From NCBI RefSeq assembly GCF_025766255.1, contig NW_026516722.1, forward strand, positions 220,093 to 284,092: DNA of 64,000 bases. Direction: 5' to 3'. Positions 23,033 through 34,787 of this stretch are shown here, piece by piece (positions within the stretch are counted from its first letter, which is position 1; each line of letters starts with the position of its first letter). The notes under the pieces are model-generated. The model made no database searches, had not been told where the DNA came from, and was given only the letters and a program-made list of their open reading frames with translations. The DNA is from Zychaea mexicana. Its lineage: Eukaryota > Mucoromycota > Mucoromycetes > Mucorales > Lichtheimiaceae. A program made the position numbers and the translations under genes.

Positions 23033-23655
23033 CTATAGAAGCTAACACGTTAGTGATTGGTCGCGCCACAATGGCATGTAGGAACAATGTCTTGTGATGG
23101 CTTTAACACGAAGTGAGATTATTAAGTGCTTCTCAATGACAGACAACTCATAGATCGTTCTTCACAAATCTCGGGCAATATTCACAGCAGCTATTGCTTT
23201 CGACTGGAAAAAGACTCTTTAGCTCATTTTTTTCTTGAAACGGAACCTGTTGAGGATCTATTGGTATTGAACACTTATTCGAATCAGTTGCTTCTAAAAA
23301 AAAGACAGGGCAAAATTTTAAAAACAAAGTAGGCTTGCTGAGCAAAGAGCGATTTCCTTATTTAAAAACTAAGTCCTAATTTGGACGTAACCCTCAGGGA
23401 TCTTTATAGTGAGATAAAATAAATTAAAAATTAAAAAATTAATAAACTATTAAACAGCCTACATAATGAGCCTGATATTACTTTTACTGATCTTTGTACA
23501 ATGAAATTATAGGTTTGAATCTGATGGTTGAAATGATGTCGATTCCGAAGCATTGTGGGTACTACATTACCTTGTTGGTTATAAGTTAATATTTGTTTTA
23601 TTAAAGAACTATTAATTTTTTATATCTAAATTGAATTTTATAATATAAATAAGAA
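23033..23655. other. Non-coding stretch between Helitron 1 and the AT-rich transposase
   Basis: Short frames at 23126-23345 on both strands are unconvincing. Base composition turns sharply AT-rich from about 23400 onward, which probably marks the left flank of the chromodomain-DDE element; I could not define a terminal repeat. Confidence 0.4.
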
Positions 23656-25064
23656 ATGGAGCAAATAGATTATACACCATTAATTACAGAGGAAGTAAAT
23701 ACTATTATTGCTAATTATTGGACATTTTTTGAATGGAATTAGCCTATTATGCATAATAAATTCAAACACAGAACACAAATTAAACATATTAAATTTATTG
23801 AAAAAATTAAAGATATATTATTAAAAAAATTAGGTTATACAGCTGTATTTTTTTTCTTAGTTGTGCTATACACAAGTAAAGAGTATCCAGCTCCTTATTT
23901 TGAGTTAGAAAAAGGTTAATTTTTGTTATATCATTTAGTTTCTGTTATTTCTAGAGATGAAATTGAAAAATATTTACCTCAAAGTACATTTCATATAGTT
24001 TACAAAAAATTTTGGATAAATGAAGAGAATTATAAAAGAATTAATAAAATAATAAATGATTCATTAATGTATCTGTCTTCAAATATAGAATTACGTGTTT
24101 TATCTGCAAGAAAATATAATCCAGATTTATTTAAACATGTAACACTTATTTTAGATGGTCATGATTCACGAATTAATTATACAGATACAGATTTAGATAG
24201 ATCGCGTTTATATTCATATAAATTTAAAAAAATGGTGTACGTACACAATTTACAGCTGGTATTAATGATATAATAATCTTTATATCAAAAAGTGAACTCT
24301 GTGTAGATAGTTCTGATAGTAGCATGCTTTTGAATATGAAACTTTATAATAAAATGAATCAAAATAACATTTTAGCTGTTGATAGTGGATATACTTTGTT
24401 TATAACACAGTTTACTGAACTTGCTGCAGAAAAAGGATATGATTTTAGTGCAGAAAAAGGAGATGATTTTAGTAATGATAACTTGTACATCTAATTCGTA
24501 AAAATATAAATGAAAACTTTGTAACTATTACTGAAGAACATTTTAATAATAAATTTTATCGTTTTAATAACAAATCAATTGTAAAGATAGATAATATTAA
24601 ATACTATAATCTTCAGTTTTGTGTTGCCTGTTTATTAAAAAATATTACAAAGTTTGTAGAAGTATTTAATATACCTGTTTTACTACATCATAAAATATGG
24701 CATAGTCCTGATTTTGATTTTCCTATTGAAAAAAAATTAATTGATATAGTTGTTGGTAATAATAAACAAAGTAAGGATAAGCTTGATAGAATGGTACAAC
24801 TACAAAATAATTTATTAAATATGATATTATCAAATAATGAAATGGTTATAGATGATAATAGTGAATCAGTTGATTTAGAAAATAGTGAAAATGATAACGA
24901 TATTCCTAATTTTAATGAACGTACTAGAGAAAGAAGAAGAAATATAAGAGGAAAACAGCGTTCAACTGTATCATATGAAATAGAAAGTATTATTAGACAC
25001 AAAAAAGAAAAGAACGCATATTTATTTCAGGTAAAATGGGTTGGATATAGTAATAATGATAATA
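23656..25064 (+). pseudogene. AT-rich DDE transposase with C-terminal chromodomain, copy 1
   Basis: Start ATG 23656. Conserved blocks shared with 27997-29612: a helical N-terminus, VTLILDGHDSRINY (first Asp, about 24140), IIFISKSELCVDSSDS (about 24260-24320), ILAVDSGYTLFITQF (second Asp, about 24370-24415), TEEHFNNKFYRF (candidate Glu, about 24530), an acidic linker (about 24850-24910) and a chromodomain start YEIESIIRHKKEKNAYLFQV (about 24975-25030). Layout resembles PIF/Harbinger-type DDE enzymes. Damage: TAG about 23741, TAA about 23918, a frameshift at an A-run near 24230, others near 24490. The chromodomain is cut at 25064, exactly where the left long inverted repeat begins. Confidence 0.75.
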
Positions 25065-25815
25065 CAGGATTTTGAATCCAATCCCAGACACGGGCTCTAA
25101 AATTTTCGCGAACGGGATTTTTTTTTTCGCTCATGGGATTTTTTTTTTGGTTTACGGGATTTACCATATCGTTCGCGGGCTTCTTTTTCGCCAATGAGAT
25201 TTTCTATTTGGCCAACGGCGTTTTGATTTGGCCAACAGCATTTTATTTCGCTAATGGCCCCTTTTTCCGCTAACAGCATTTTCACTTAGTCAACGGCCCC
25301 CTTTTTCACTAACGGCGTTACTAATTTGCTTACAGCATTTTATTTCGTCAACGACATCGTCACTTAGGCAACAGCCCCTTATTTGGTCAACGACATCATT
25401 ATTTCACTTACAGTTGTTTTTTATTTCGCTAACGCCATCTCACTTGGTCAATGGCTCTCTTTTCCGCTAACAGAATTACTAATTTACTCACAGCAATTTA
25501 TTTCGGCAATGGCATCGTCACTTGGGCAACGGCCCCTCATTTAGTCAATGACATCATTATTTCGCTTATAGCTTTTTTATTTTATTAACAGCATTTTCAC
25601 TTAGTCAACGGCCCTCTTTTTCGCTAACGGAACTACTAATTTGCTTACAGCATTTTTTTCTGTCAATAGCATCGTCACTTGGCCAACAGTCGCTCATTTG
25701 GCTTACAGCATTATTGTTTTGCCCATGTTACTGTCGCTTAGCTAGCAGCATAATTAACCATTAGTCTTTGCTTTTTGGTGCCTACGCCTTTCACTTATTC
25801 AAGCAAAGGTGCTTT
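25065..25815 (+). repeat. Long structured inverted repeat, left arm
   Basis: 751 bp starting CAGGATTTTGAATCCAAT and ending CAAGCAAAGGTGCTTT. Its interior is a degenerate tandem of ~19-21-bp units of the form (g/c)YYAACRGCA-TTTTATTT, for example GGCCAACGGCGTTTTGATTT and GGCCAACAGCATTTTATTTC. The reverse complement of 46080-46673 follows it nearly base for base; the left arm has one extra block of about 150 bp. It is preceded by TA. Confidence 0.9.
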
Positions 25816-25830
25816 AAGTAACCTAGTACT

Positions 25831-26560
25831 TTGACCCATAATATCGCCCAGAATAAGTATGCTGTAACTCTTTACTTGCCGACCATATACAGACATCTTC
25901 TGTGCAAATGCAACTTGACCTTAAAACGTGCCATGCACTATCCTGAAGCCTGCACAGACAATGTGACTAAGGACAATTGTAAAGATTATGTGCGCAAGCA
26001 TATTCAAAATGGCAAATTTGACTATTGGCTAAATATGTTCATTGATGAGAGGTCGTTGACTAGTGACAAGAAACTCTGCTCAGTCGAGATGTGACACCGT
26101 TGTGTATGTCGGTCTTCCGTCAATGTGGACTGCATCAAAAACCCTTCTAGCAGCCATTAGCCATACTGGTTTTGTCGAGTCTACCATCAGATCAGGCAAA
26201 GGAGGAACAAAAGCAGTATTTTTTTTTGTTTTGGAAAGCGTGATGGATGTCCTCAATGAAGATGTATGTCGTGGTGATAATTCTGTTTGTGACAATGCGC
26301 CTACTTATACACCAGGATTTCGAGTAGTCGAAAAGCACAGATACCATCTTGTCTTCCTGTCGCCTATTTGCCTTTTAGAACCTGATTAAAGAGTTTTTCT
26401 CAAGGTGAAGGCTCTTTTTACAAACAAGCCATCATCAAGGATTGATGTACAAGAAGAGCAGGCAGTAGAAGAGCAAGTGAAAGGGAAGGAAGCATAAGGG
26501 CCAGAAGTTCTAGAATGGGAGAGGCGTTTGGCGGATGCCATCAGGTGCGTTCCTTGAAAG
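25831..26560 (+). pseudogene. IS630/Tc1-type transposase fragment, copy A
   Basis: DDE transposase relic lacking its N-terminal HTH. MFIDERSL (first Asp region, about 26035-26058) and SVCDNAPTYTPG (second Asp, about 26285-26320) match the copy at 30397-31765, but they lie in different frames, with a frameshift near 26060. A TAA at about 26387 falls where the third acidic residue (NPIEEF) should be; the tail continues as a Glu/Gln-rich segment and RRLADAI. It begins just inside the left long inverted repeat, so it could be the remnant of that element's own transposase; this is an inference. Confidence 0.65.
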
Positions 26561-27746
26561 ATAATATTGCACAGATCACGCATTCTACTACTTTCTTTCC
26601 CATTGTCTTGCACAAGAAGACAGCCTGTAGTTATGAGGCAACAACAGCAATTCCCCACTTACCTTTCGCGTTATCTCTATAACCACGCTTGTATTCACCT
26701 TTCTGCGATTTATCTTCATACCAATCTCTGTGTCTTACTGTATTCTATTTATCATATCAACAACTACTCTCGACAATATATTATGCTTATATTTCTCAAA
26801 CTCTCAGTAGGATTTTAGGCTTAAATGGCTTCATTTAGTGTTCAGTAAGTCATGTGTCAGCATTAATAAGCAAGCGAGTGCAGCGAGTGATAGATTTCGT
26901 ATTTGCCGAAGCGAAGTGGCGTTCAGGATGATCAATGAATAAAAATGATATGCATTAGCCTCTTACTAACTTACATAAAGCATGTTTGCTACAGTACTAA
27001 CCATCTGGATCTTCTCCACGTTCTATGCGTGCTGCCCTGATTTGATCATTTGTTTTATAGATTTCTGCCTCTATTTGGAGAGCAGCTCGATGTACTTGAC
27101 AGACTGCTCTGATGTATAATAACTATTGTCTGGGACAATGGCTGTATCGTCCGAAGGAGGAGGCGAAGGCGTTGGTAAGCGAGGTACAACTGCATCGTCG
27201 TTTGAAGACATAGGAATATGAATGAGTGAATGAGGTGAAAAAGCCTTCATTCTTAGGGTATATCTATATATACCTGCAAACTGAAATGGCGTTTTTGACG
27301 AGAATACAAATCCAAAAATCTCTCCAATTTAGATGACAGTCCTTTAAGCACTATCGAATAATTTCATGGAAGATTATCTACAAGTAGAATGTAATGCTTT
27401 TGCTTTTATACATATAGAAATGCTCTATGCGACGCAACATGCCATTTTCATTTTTTTAATCTTTTTATCATTTTGAAAACTAAGAATCAGACATTGTCAA
27501 CTATCCAGCGAGTGACAATGGCCTCATCTTGTTATATGATAGAAGCATCTATATAGCTTTATATTTTACGCCTTGTTTTTGTTTGGCTATCTTTTCGATG
27601 AAAAAGGACTGTGTAGAATAAAAGATATTTGTATAACAGCCCAAAAAGGAATATCCTGCAAATGATGAGTTTCTCTTGAAATTGGTATTTATAAAAATAA
27701 GTTTTCATCCCGCTTTCATCCCAATTATCTTTCTGTACACTGTACC
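26561..27746. other. Mostly non-coding, with a possible short exon on minus (27003-27210)
   Basis: On the minus strand MSSNDDAVVPRLPTPSPPPS opens at about 27210 and runs about 46 codons to a stop; the neighbouring frame continues IEAEIYKTNDQIRAARIERG before a GTTAGT donor-like site. This resembles the Pro-rich first exon of a transposon gene but has no partner. GC-rich CGAGTGCAGCGAGTG lies near 26878. Nothing else recognised. Confidence 0.3.
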
Positions 27747-27944
27747 ATGAGAAGAGTAAGAAATAACAAACCAAAGAAGCACTTAAGCACCACGAAACAT
27801 GTAGCTAAAAAGTTGGAAGCACCTACTGTTAAAGAACTTGAATCAGCTGTCGAAGAACTACACTCATTGATAGAAAATATTGAAGAAGCTCAGCAAGACT
27901 GGGTTCCTACTGAGTATGAGGAATATTCCATAAATATAAAATAA
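27747..27944 (+). CDS. small hypothetical ORF, 65 codons
   Basis: Basic N-terminus (MRRVRNNKPKKHLSTTKHVA) then a probable coiled-coil helix (VKELESAVEELHSLIENIEE) and an acidic end. It stops where the AT-rich chromodomain-DDE element begins, so it may be the 5' part of a longer gene cut by that insertion. No family recognised. Confidence 0.3.
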   Translation: MRRVRNNKPKKHLSTTKHVAKKLEAPTVKELESAVEELHSLIENIEEAQQDWVPTEYEEYSINIK

Positions 27945-27996
27945 TAATATAACTTAAAATATTAATTATTCTTTAACATAATTTTAAATTTTTAAA

Positions 27997-29612
27997 TTAT
28001 AAATTAATTCCTGATATTAATATATTTTTTTCTGATAAATAATCAGCTAATAGTTCTTTTTCATTGAAAGAAGATAAAGATATCCATGAATTATCATTAC
28101 TATTAAATCCTTTCCATTTAACTAAAAACTTATAACTTTTATCAATAATTTTATGTTCAATAATATTTTCTATTTCATATATTTTATCAACTTTATTTTT
28201 ATCTCTTACTTTATTTATATCTTTAATTTTATTTATTGATTTTGATTTATATTTTCTTTTTTTTGTTTTACCTTTTAACTCTGGAAAATCATCTTCACTT
28301 TCTTTATTAATTTCATTTTCACTTTCTTCACCATCTAATATCATATTATTTATATCATTATCTAATGTTAAATTCATAATTTCTTTTTATAATTTTGTTA
28401 TCTCATTTATTTTTTCTAACTGCTCCATTTCATTTATATAAACAATATTAATTAATCTTTGTTCACAAGGAAATTCGAAATTATTTATTTCCCAAAGTTT
28501 ATGATGAGGTTGGGTAATTATATTAAATTTTTCAGAGAATTGTTTAATATTTTTAATAAAAAAGAAACTTTTAATTGTAAATTTATATATTTATAATCAG
28601 ATGTTTTAATTGTTGAATTGTTATTACTAAATCGTTTAAATGTGTTATGTAATTCACAGAACTGATTTTCTACTGTATTTCTAAATTTTCCAAAAACACT
28701 ATTAAAATATTTTTCTTATTCATTTAATTCAATATTACTCTCTTTCCGTATAGGATAAAAAAAGTTTTTATCACTTATATCATCAAACCCTTTATTACTA
28801 CATAATTCAATAAATTGGTTTATAAATAATATATATCCTCCATCAAAAGCAATACAATCATGTTTATAAACTTTATTATATAATTTCATATTAAGAAACA
28901 TTGAACCATCATTACTTTCACCGCATAATTCACTTTTACTAACAAATATAACCATTTCATTAATATCTATTAAAACTTGGGTACGTAATCCACTTGTTTT
29001 TAATTTATATGACCATTTTTTCTGTAAAGAAATATCAGGTTTATTATATTTAATAGTACTATCATGGCCATCTAACATTAATGTCACATGTTTAAAATAT
29101 TTAGGGTTTTTTATAACAGCAGATAAAATTCTTATTTTAATATTACTAAACATATCTAATAAATAACTATTTACTTTTTTATTTAATTTTTCATAATTAG
29201 TAATCCAAAAACTTTTATATAATCTATAATATGATGTTGAGGATATATCTTTATTTATTTCAATATGAGGATGACCATTTATAAGATGATATATTAAATA
29301 TAATCCTTTATCTTTCTCTAAATAAGGACCTGGATATTCTTTGTTTGTATATAATTCATTTAAAAAGAAGAAAACAGAAATATACCCTAATTTATTTTTT
29401 AATTCATTTTTAATAGTATTTATATTTTTAATTTCTTTTAATTCAGTTCAATGTTTATATTTTTTTGTAATTTTACCCCAATCTTTATCTAAAAAACCCC
29501 ATTTATTTAATACAATATTATCAATTTCTTTTTTTAAATCAGTTTTATATCTTTCATATTGTTCGGAATTTTCATAAATATATTCATCAGCCATAAAGTC
29601 CATAGAAGACAT
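27997..29612 (-). pseudogene. AT-rich DDE transposase with complete C-terminal chromodomain, copy 2
   Basis: Start ATG at 29612 (MSSMDFMADEYIYEN). Conserved blocks: NKLGYISVFFFLNELYTNKE, VTLMLDGHDSTIKY (first Asp, about 29050-29090), MVIFVSKSELCGES, CIAFDGGYILFINQF (second Asp, about 28830), TVENQFCELHNTFKRF (candidate Glu, about 28630-28680), HHKLWEINNFEFPCEQRL, an acidic then Lys-rich linker, and a full chromodomain: YEIENIIEHKIIDKSYKFLV, KWKGFNSNDNSWI, ending FNEKELLADYLSEK (about 28025-28180). Stops at about 29448 (TGA), 28716 (TAA) and 28390 (TAA), plus a frame change, break it. Composition is roughly 80% AT, unlike neighbouring elements. Confidence 0.8.
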
Positions 29613-30396
29613 ATTGTATCATATTTTTATCAATATAAGAAAATTCAACTTTATTTTTATTTTTTATACAAAATTATATATTAAAAAATACTAAAAGATT
29701 ATAAAATTAATAAAATTTCATAAAATAGGTTTGTTCCTCTATTATGTTGCCATCCTGCCAAAAGCATTGGAGCAGCTAAAGCTTGGATCATCAAGCAATC
29801 AAACTAGTAATGTCTAGAAGAACAGAGAAACGGCGAACACGTCACCTTAGCGCTAAAAGTGAAAAGAGTGTATCAACTATTCATATCCATAGCCACGTAC
29901 ACGGAAGAGCTAACCAAATTGTATAGTAAAACAAGAGAGGAACAACGCTAAGTTTAGCCGTCGTACATCACATATTAGAAATAAATTTGTTTAAGCTCTA
30001 CGTATGTCTTGTACTCCGTTTGCACAAACAGCCTCTATAAATATTGGTACCTGTTGCGCCTTTATTCCCCCTATTAAAATCAATAAACTCAACTATGAAA
30101 ACACGCTCCCCAAGCACGATCTGAAACACACCAGCAATCACGCCCTCAGCAAGGGAACATCTCCAACCTTGAAACAAGAGAAAATTATCAAAAAACGATC
30201 CACAAAAAAGTCGCCATTGAAGCACTTAATAAAAGTGATGAGTGATATGGATATAGTTGATACCCACCAGCCCTTTGGTATATACTTGCCTTCCTTTTAG
30301 ATGCGAATATGCATGCATTGTATTTATCAATTTTCTTATAGGATCTTATAAACAGCCAATACCACATTCACCAGCATTTCTAATGAGGATACAAAC
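29613..30396. other. Intergenic/5' flank of IS630-type copy B
   Basis: AT-rich to about 29730. A 38-codon Arg/His-rich frame at 29809-29925 and a 98-codon Lys-rich frame at 30004-30300 are possible 5' exons of the downstream transposase but lack support. Confidence 0.3.
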
Positions 30397-31765
30397 ATGG
30401 AACCAGTTGATATTGTCCATGAAGAAGAGTGCGACGATGCACCGAGTCAATATCAAATCAGTTGCTTTCCAATCAAACAATCCCGTCTGATACAGCCAAA
30501 TGATGGTATCGACTCTTCTGACAATGCTGGCACCAGCAGTTCTGAAGAGGAGGAAGGCGAAGAGCTAACAGTGCTTTCAGTTGGCGCTGGCTCTCCTCCC
30601 GTCAGTTCGAGTAGCAGCGATGTCATTGAGTATCAAAGAGCCAAAAAAAAAGACCACCACAACGCCTACCACCCAACGTGGACCAAGTACGCCACATTCC
30701 CTGCAGCAGATGCAACAAACTTTGTTGTTACGCGCTGCTGGCGCCAAGTACCGCACCATATCTCGTGTATCAGGTGTTGCCAAATCCAGCATCTTCGATC
30801 AGAAAAAGAGATATGCAGAACGTGATGGAAATGCAAATCCCATCAAATATAAAGGAAAAACATTGCCAAAAATTACTAAGGAAGGCAGTAATTTCCTTGT
30901 GGAGACGGTGACCACTGCAAATACAGTGACGTTAGAGCAGATTAAGATGCTATACTTTAATCGCTTCTCTGTGCTACTTGACGCATCTACCATATATTGC
31001 CATTTAGTAGAGAAATGCCGAATTACGATAAAGCGTGCTCATCTGTACCCAGAGCAGCGTACCAACGAAACAACAAAAGACTTGTGCTTCGATTTCATTC
31101 AACAGTATATTAGCAGCAACATAGTGGACTATAAGAATAATTGCGTATTTGTCGACGAAGCATCGGTGACCGCAAACATGCGACGCAACCATGCATGGTC
31201 ACGAGCTGGATTAGTGGTGCATATTAAAGTACCGCACATGTATGCTCGCTCGCGCTCCATGCTTGTAGCCCTCTGCTCCACAGGCATTGTTAAAGCATGC
31301 ACAAAAATCAACAGGGGAGGAACGGGAGGTGGAACAAAAACCGTCCACTTCTTCGCCTTTTTGAAGCAAGTAATGGACGAACTTGATCAGCGAGACTTGC
31401 AGGATAAAGGCTGGAATATTGTATGCGACAATGCCAGAATACATACAGCCAATTACATCAGCAACGAGGTCACCGAACGTAGCTACAGGCTTGTCTTTTT
31501 GCCCTAGTATTCACCTTTTTTAAATCCGATTGAGGAGTTTTTCTCCAAAGTCAAGGTGCTTTACCGGCAAATCGACTTGGCACAACACGAGCAACAGCCT
31601 CAACAACAACAACAGCAACAATCGCAGCAGCAAGGTGTAGTAAAGACGGTGGAGCAACGTTTGGCTGACTCTATGTAGAGAGTCAAAAAAGAAGACTTTG
31701 AGAACTACACTGCCCATTCGATTACGTTCTTTGATCGATGCCTTGCTCGTGAAGACAACCTGTAA
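30397..31765 (+). pseudogene. IS630/Tc1-type DDE transposase, copy B
   Basis: Cut-and-paste transposase. From ATG 30397 an acidic/Ser-rich N-terminus (TSSSEEEEGEELTVLS) runs to a nine-A run at 30643-30651, after which the homologous frame is the next one: HTH (LRAAGAKYRTISRVSGVAKS), then DDE core with VFVDEASVTANMRRNHAW (first Asp, about 31150), WNIVCDNARIHTA (second Asp, about 31425-31455) and, after a TAG at 31505-31507, YSPFLNPIEEFFSKVK (Glu). A second TAG lies at 31676-31678 before the tail (RVKKEDFENY). The A-run shift and two TAG codons mean no intact protein; both TAGs are single C-to-T changes from CAG, and Gln is common at the first site in this family (LPQYSP). Confidence 0.85.
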
Positions 31766-31980
31766 CTGTTCGCACATTTCCTGTATCCTTTATATCCGCC
31801 ATATACTATATCCCTACACCACCACCAGTTACACCATATCACTTTTTGTTCTTTTAACAATTTTTTAATCAAGTTTACATCGACTATATGTACTTTTGAC
31901 GGGTGACCGTAAGAATTTACCCAGTGTGACTGCTTTTCCTCGAAAAGTGACTGTTTTTCCTCGACTACCATATATAGAAA

Positions 31981-32052
31981 GGGAGGTGCGAAAGTGGTTA
32001 AGGCATCAGCTTTAGACCCAGAAGATCAAGAGTTCCAATCCCTCAGCGACCA
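31981..32052 (+). other. tRNA-like segment near left end of Merlin
   Basis: Contains an A-box-like TGCGAAAGTGG and a B-box-like GAGTTCCAATCC at tRNA-like spacing, ending CAGCGACCA. The acceptor, anticodon and T stems do not pair properly, so it is at best a decayed or derived tRNA sequence. It points inward. Confidence 0.35.
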
Positions 32053-32347
32053 TTAAATATAAACCTCATTTCTGGCTTACCTAAATGTTTCTAGAGTGTA
32101 GGAAAAAAAAATTACATATAGAGTCACATATAAGCAATAATCTCAGCTAAAAAGGAGGCCAGATTTGTAAAAAAATGTGTTACTTATTTTTATGTTACTA
32201 TAAATATATATAAATAGAAATAATAGAGTGATATTTATATAAGAGTAAAATATAGAATAGATAAGATAGAAAAGGATTTGTAAGGTAGTATAAGTAGAGA
32301 GAGAATAAAAGTAGAGAAAAAGAGTGAAGAAGGGAAGGAAAATAAGG

Positions 32348-34055
32348 CTAATCTTCTATATTAACTTCCTCATTACTACTATTTTGATCCTCATCACTAA
32401 TAATAGTAATAATATTATTATTACTTATTTGTTGTACTTGTTGTACTTGCTGTGCTTGTTGCTGATGTTGTTGTATATACAGCTGATTTAGCTGAGAAAT
32501 CAACTGCCATTGCTGCTGCAAAAGCTGTTGCTGTTGTTGGATTTGTTGGTCTTTTTGCTCCAATTCAGATTGCAGCTGTGTTATTTGCTGTTGTTGTTGC
32601 TGTAAAAGCTGCTGCATCTGTAAGTGCTGTTGCTGTTGTCTTTGCTCTTGCTGCTCAGATTGCTGTTGTGACTGGCGTTGTTGTTGTCTATGTCGTTGTT
32701 GTTGTTGCTCACGTTCTTGTTGTTGTTGCTGCTCTTGCTGCCGTCTCCTTTCATCCCGATGCTCTATATGCTGTAGGACCCTTTGTCTTTGCAGATTAAG
32801 AAGGGCCCTATTTTGCTGTTCTTGTTGCTGTTGATCTTCTTCTTCGTCATCTTGCTCTTCTTCGTCATCTTGTTCTTGTTCTTCTTCTACTTCTTCTCTT
32901 TCCTCTTCAAGGTTAAGAGGGTCTATATTACCCTCCTCTTGGTCCAGATCTTCTCCTTCTTCTACCGGTACTTCAAAGAAAGGTTCTAAGACCCTAACAG
33001 CATCATCAGTACTACCCTCAAAAGGTAGCTGCTGATCACTAGGATCTATGAAATATGATTCCCTTATAACACGGAGAAAATGATTCCATAGATCATCAGC
33101 AAACCGCCTTTGCCAAATGAACCAAAAAAGCTGTTTCTTAACTAGCTTTTTAGTTCTATAGTTCCGGGTAATGAGCTGCTTTATCCCACCCCAATTGCCT
33201 AAAAGAGAGTATTAGATAATATATAAAAGGAGAATATTTTTTTAAGAGTTACCTTCAATAGTGTTGGTATGGATCTGTGTACCAGGAATAACAAAATATA
33301 ACTCATGGTTCACCATATGATGGGTATAGCCCATCCTCTCTAACCGTTGGGTATTATAGGCTGCCCATCCATCAGAGTAAATAATTGATCCAGGAAGGAT
33401 ATACTTTTGGATCAAGTGTTCTAATGTAGGGCGGTTGCGCCGGTCTACATTCACCATTATGATACGTCTTTCTTGTGTACGTTCTACTGCCCCCCAAACC
33501 CAAACACCTTCAACGTGGCTACTAATACCATTGGCAGATGGCTTTCTTTTGCCAAACTTCGATTCGTCGATCTCCACAATAATTCCTGGGCCACCAATTG
33601 GTTCACCTACATTATTATTAGTTATAAAATACAATAATTAAAGTAGAAAGAGAAATATACCTACCTTCGAATATACTCTCCATATCTTCAATGATTAGTT
33701 GAAAGTAATCATATCTTATTTGGCGAACTGTCTCCCAAGTTAGTTTAGTCTTATTAATAATATTAGTAGCACTAGTATTAATTAATAATTCTAAACCAAT
33801 TTGTAAGACAATATGTGGAGGTACATTCTGGTGTTGAAAAAAGGAATGAGTCCGAACAGTCCGCTCCAAATTACAGCTAGTACATCGGAAAGTGCCATTT
33901 GCTCCTCTAGACCAAGAAAGAGGCATATCCCGGTCACAGTTAAGGCACTTCATACTACGGTAAAAAATGCCTTCTTCATATAGATACTGAATACAAGCCT
34001 CAGTATTTAAGAAGTAAGGCTCAGTAGGTGTAGGGATATTGTTGTAGATTGGCAT
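32348..34055 (-). CDS. Merlin transposase, intact, three exons
   Basis: Exons 33665-34055, 33253-33606 and 32348-33198 join into 532 codons (531 aa). Introns 33607-33664 (58 bp; GTAGGT...ATGTAG, ACTAAT branch) and 33199-33252 (54 bp; GTAACT...TTTTAG) both split a Gly codon in phase 1. N-terminal zinc ribbon C37-x2-C40...C58-x2-C61, then an ISXO2/IS1016-type DDE domain: D144 (VEIDESKFGKR), D209 (IIYSDGWAAY) and E248 (HTNTIEGNW). After about residue 330 comes a long Glu- then Gln-rich tail, unusual for the family. Start ATG is the first in the zinc-ribbon exon; stop TAG at 32348-32350. No stop or frameshift; with intact terminal repeats this looks potentially autonomous. Confidence 0.9.
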
Positions 34056-34787
34056 ACTATTATAAACTAGTTAATACCTTTACTTTTATACTTAACTCTC
34101 CTTTATAAGAATACCTAATAATAGTTTGTTTTATGTATAGAGATGTAGTTGTATATGTGTATAAGTGTTTGAATAAAGGTATTTAGATATAGATAGGAGA
34201 AACAGTAGATATAGTAGATGTAAATAGTGTAAAGGGTCCAGTTTGTTTTTTTCTCGTGGGGAAACTGGGAAGACCAAAGAATAAAAAGAAATCTCAAAAA
34301 GATATTGTATTTATACCTTGTAAATGTACGTCACATAATTCAAATTCAGCTCCGATTTGTTCCGTAAAAAAAGTCACAATCTAAATTTGGGTATATTAAA
34401 GTATTATTGTCACTGAAGTATAATCTATCAACTACTGATATTTTCTATCATCAAGTACTCATATCTTATCAGATACTCATTCGTTTCAAATAAAACAAAT
34501 AGTTTTAAGTTTACTATACATTATACTACTGCAGATACTCTTTTCAAATTTTTTAGATATCTAAAAAGTATTCTACTACAGTGTAAATAGATATACAAAA
34601 AGTATAATACTATAAATGTACAAGCAATGGGATCATCCATAGATATACTATATAAAACATATGATTTTATACTTATTGGAACGAGGAAAAAAAGCTGCAT
34701 CTGTTGGTATATTATTTATATGAAAATAACAAGAATTGATTGGATAACAGCAAAAACCAGTTTTCCAAAAAACAAATACATTAAAAT
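34056..34787. other. Merlin 5' non-coding region
   Basis: AT-rich sequence inside the Merlin element upstream of the transposase ATG. No further gene. Short repeats of TATCA/ACTCATATCTTATCAG type near 34430-34480. Confidence 0.4.

Noticed and set aside
32452..32799. 115-codon plus-strand Ala/Val-rich ORF
   Set aside because: Antisense of the CAA/CAG-rich polyglutamine exon of the Merlin transposase.
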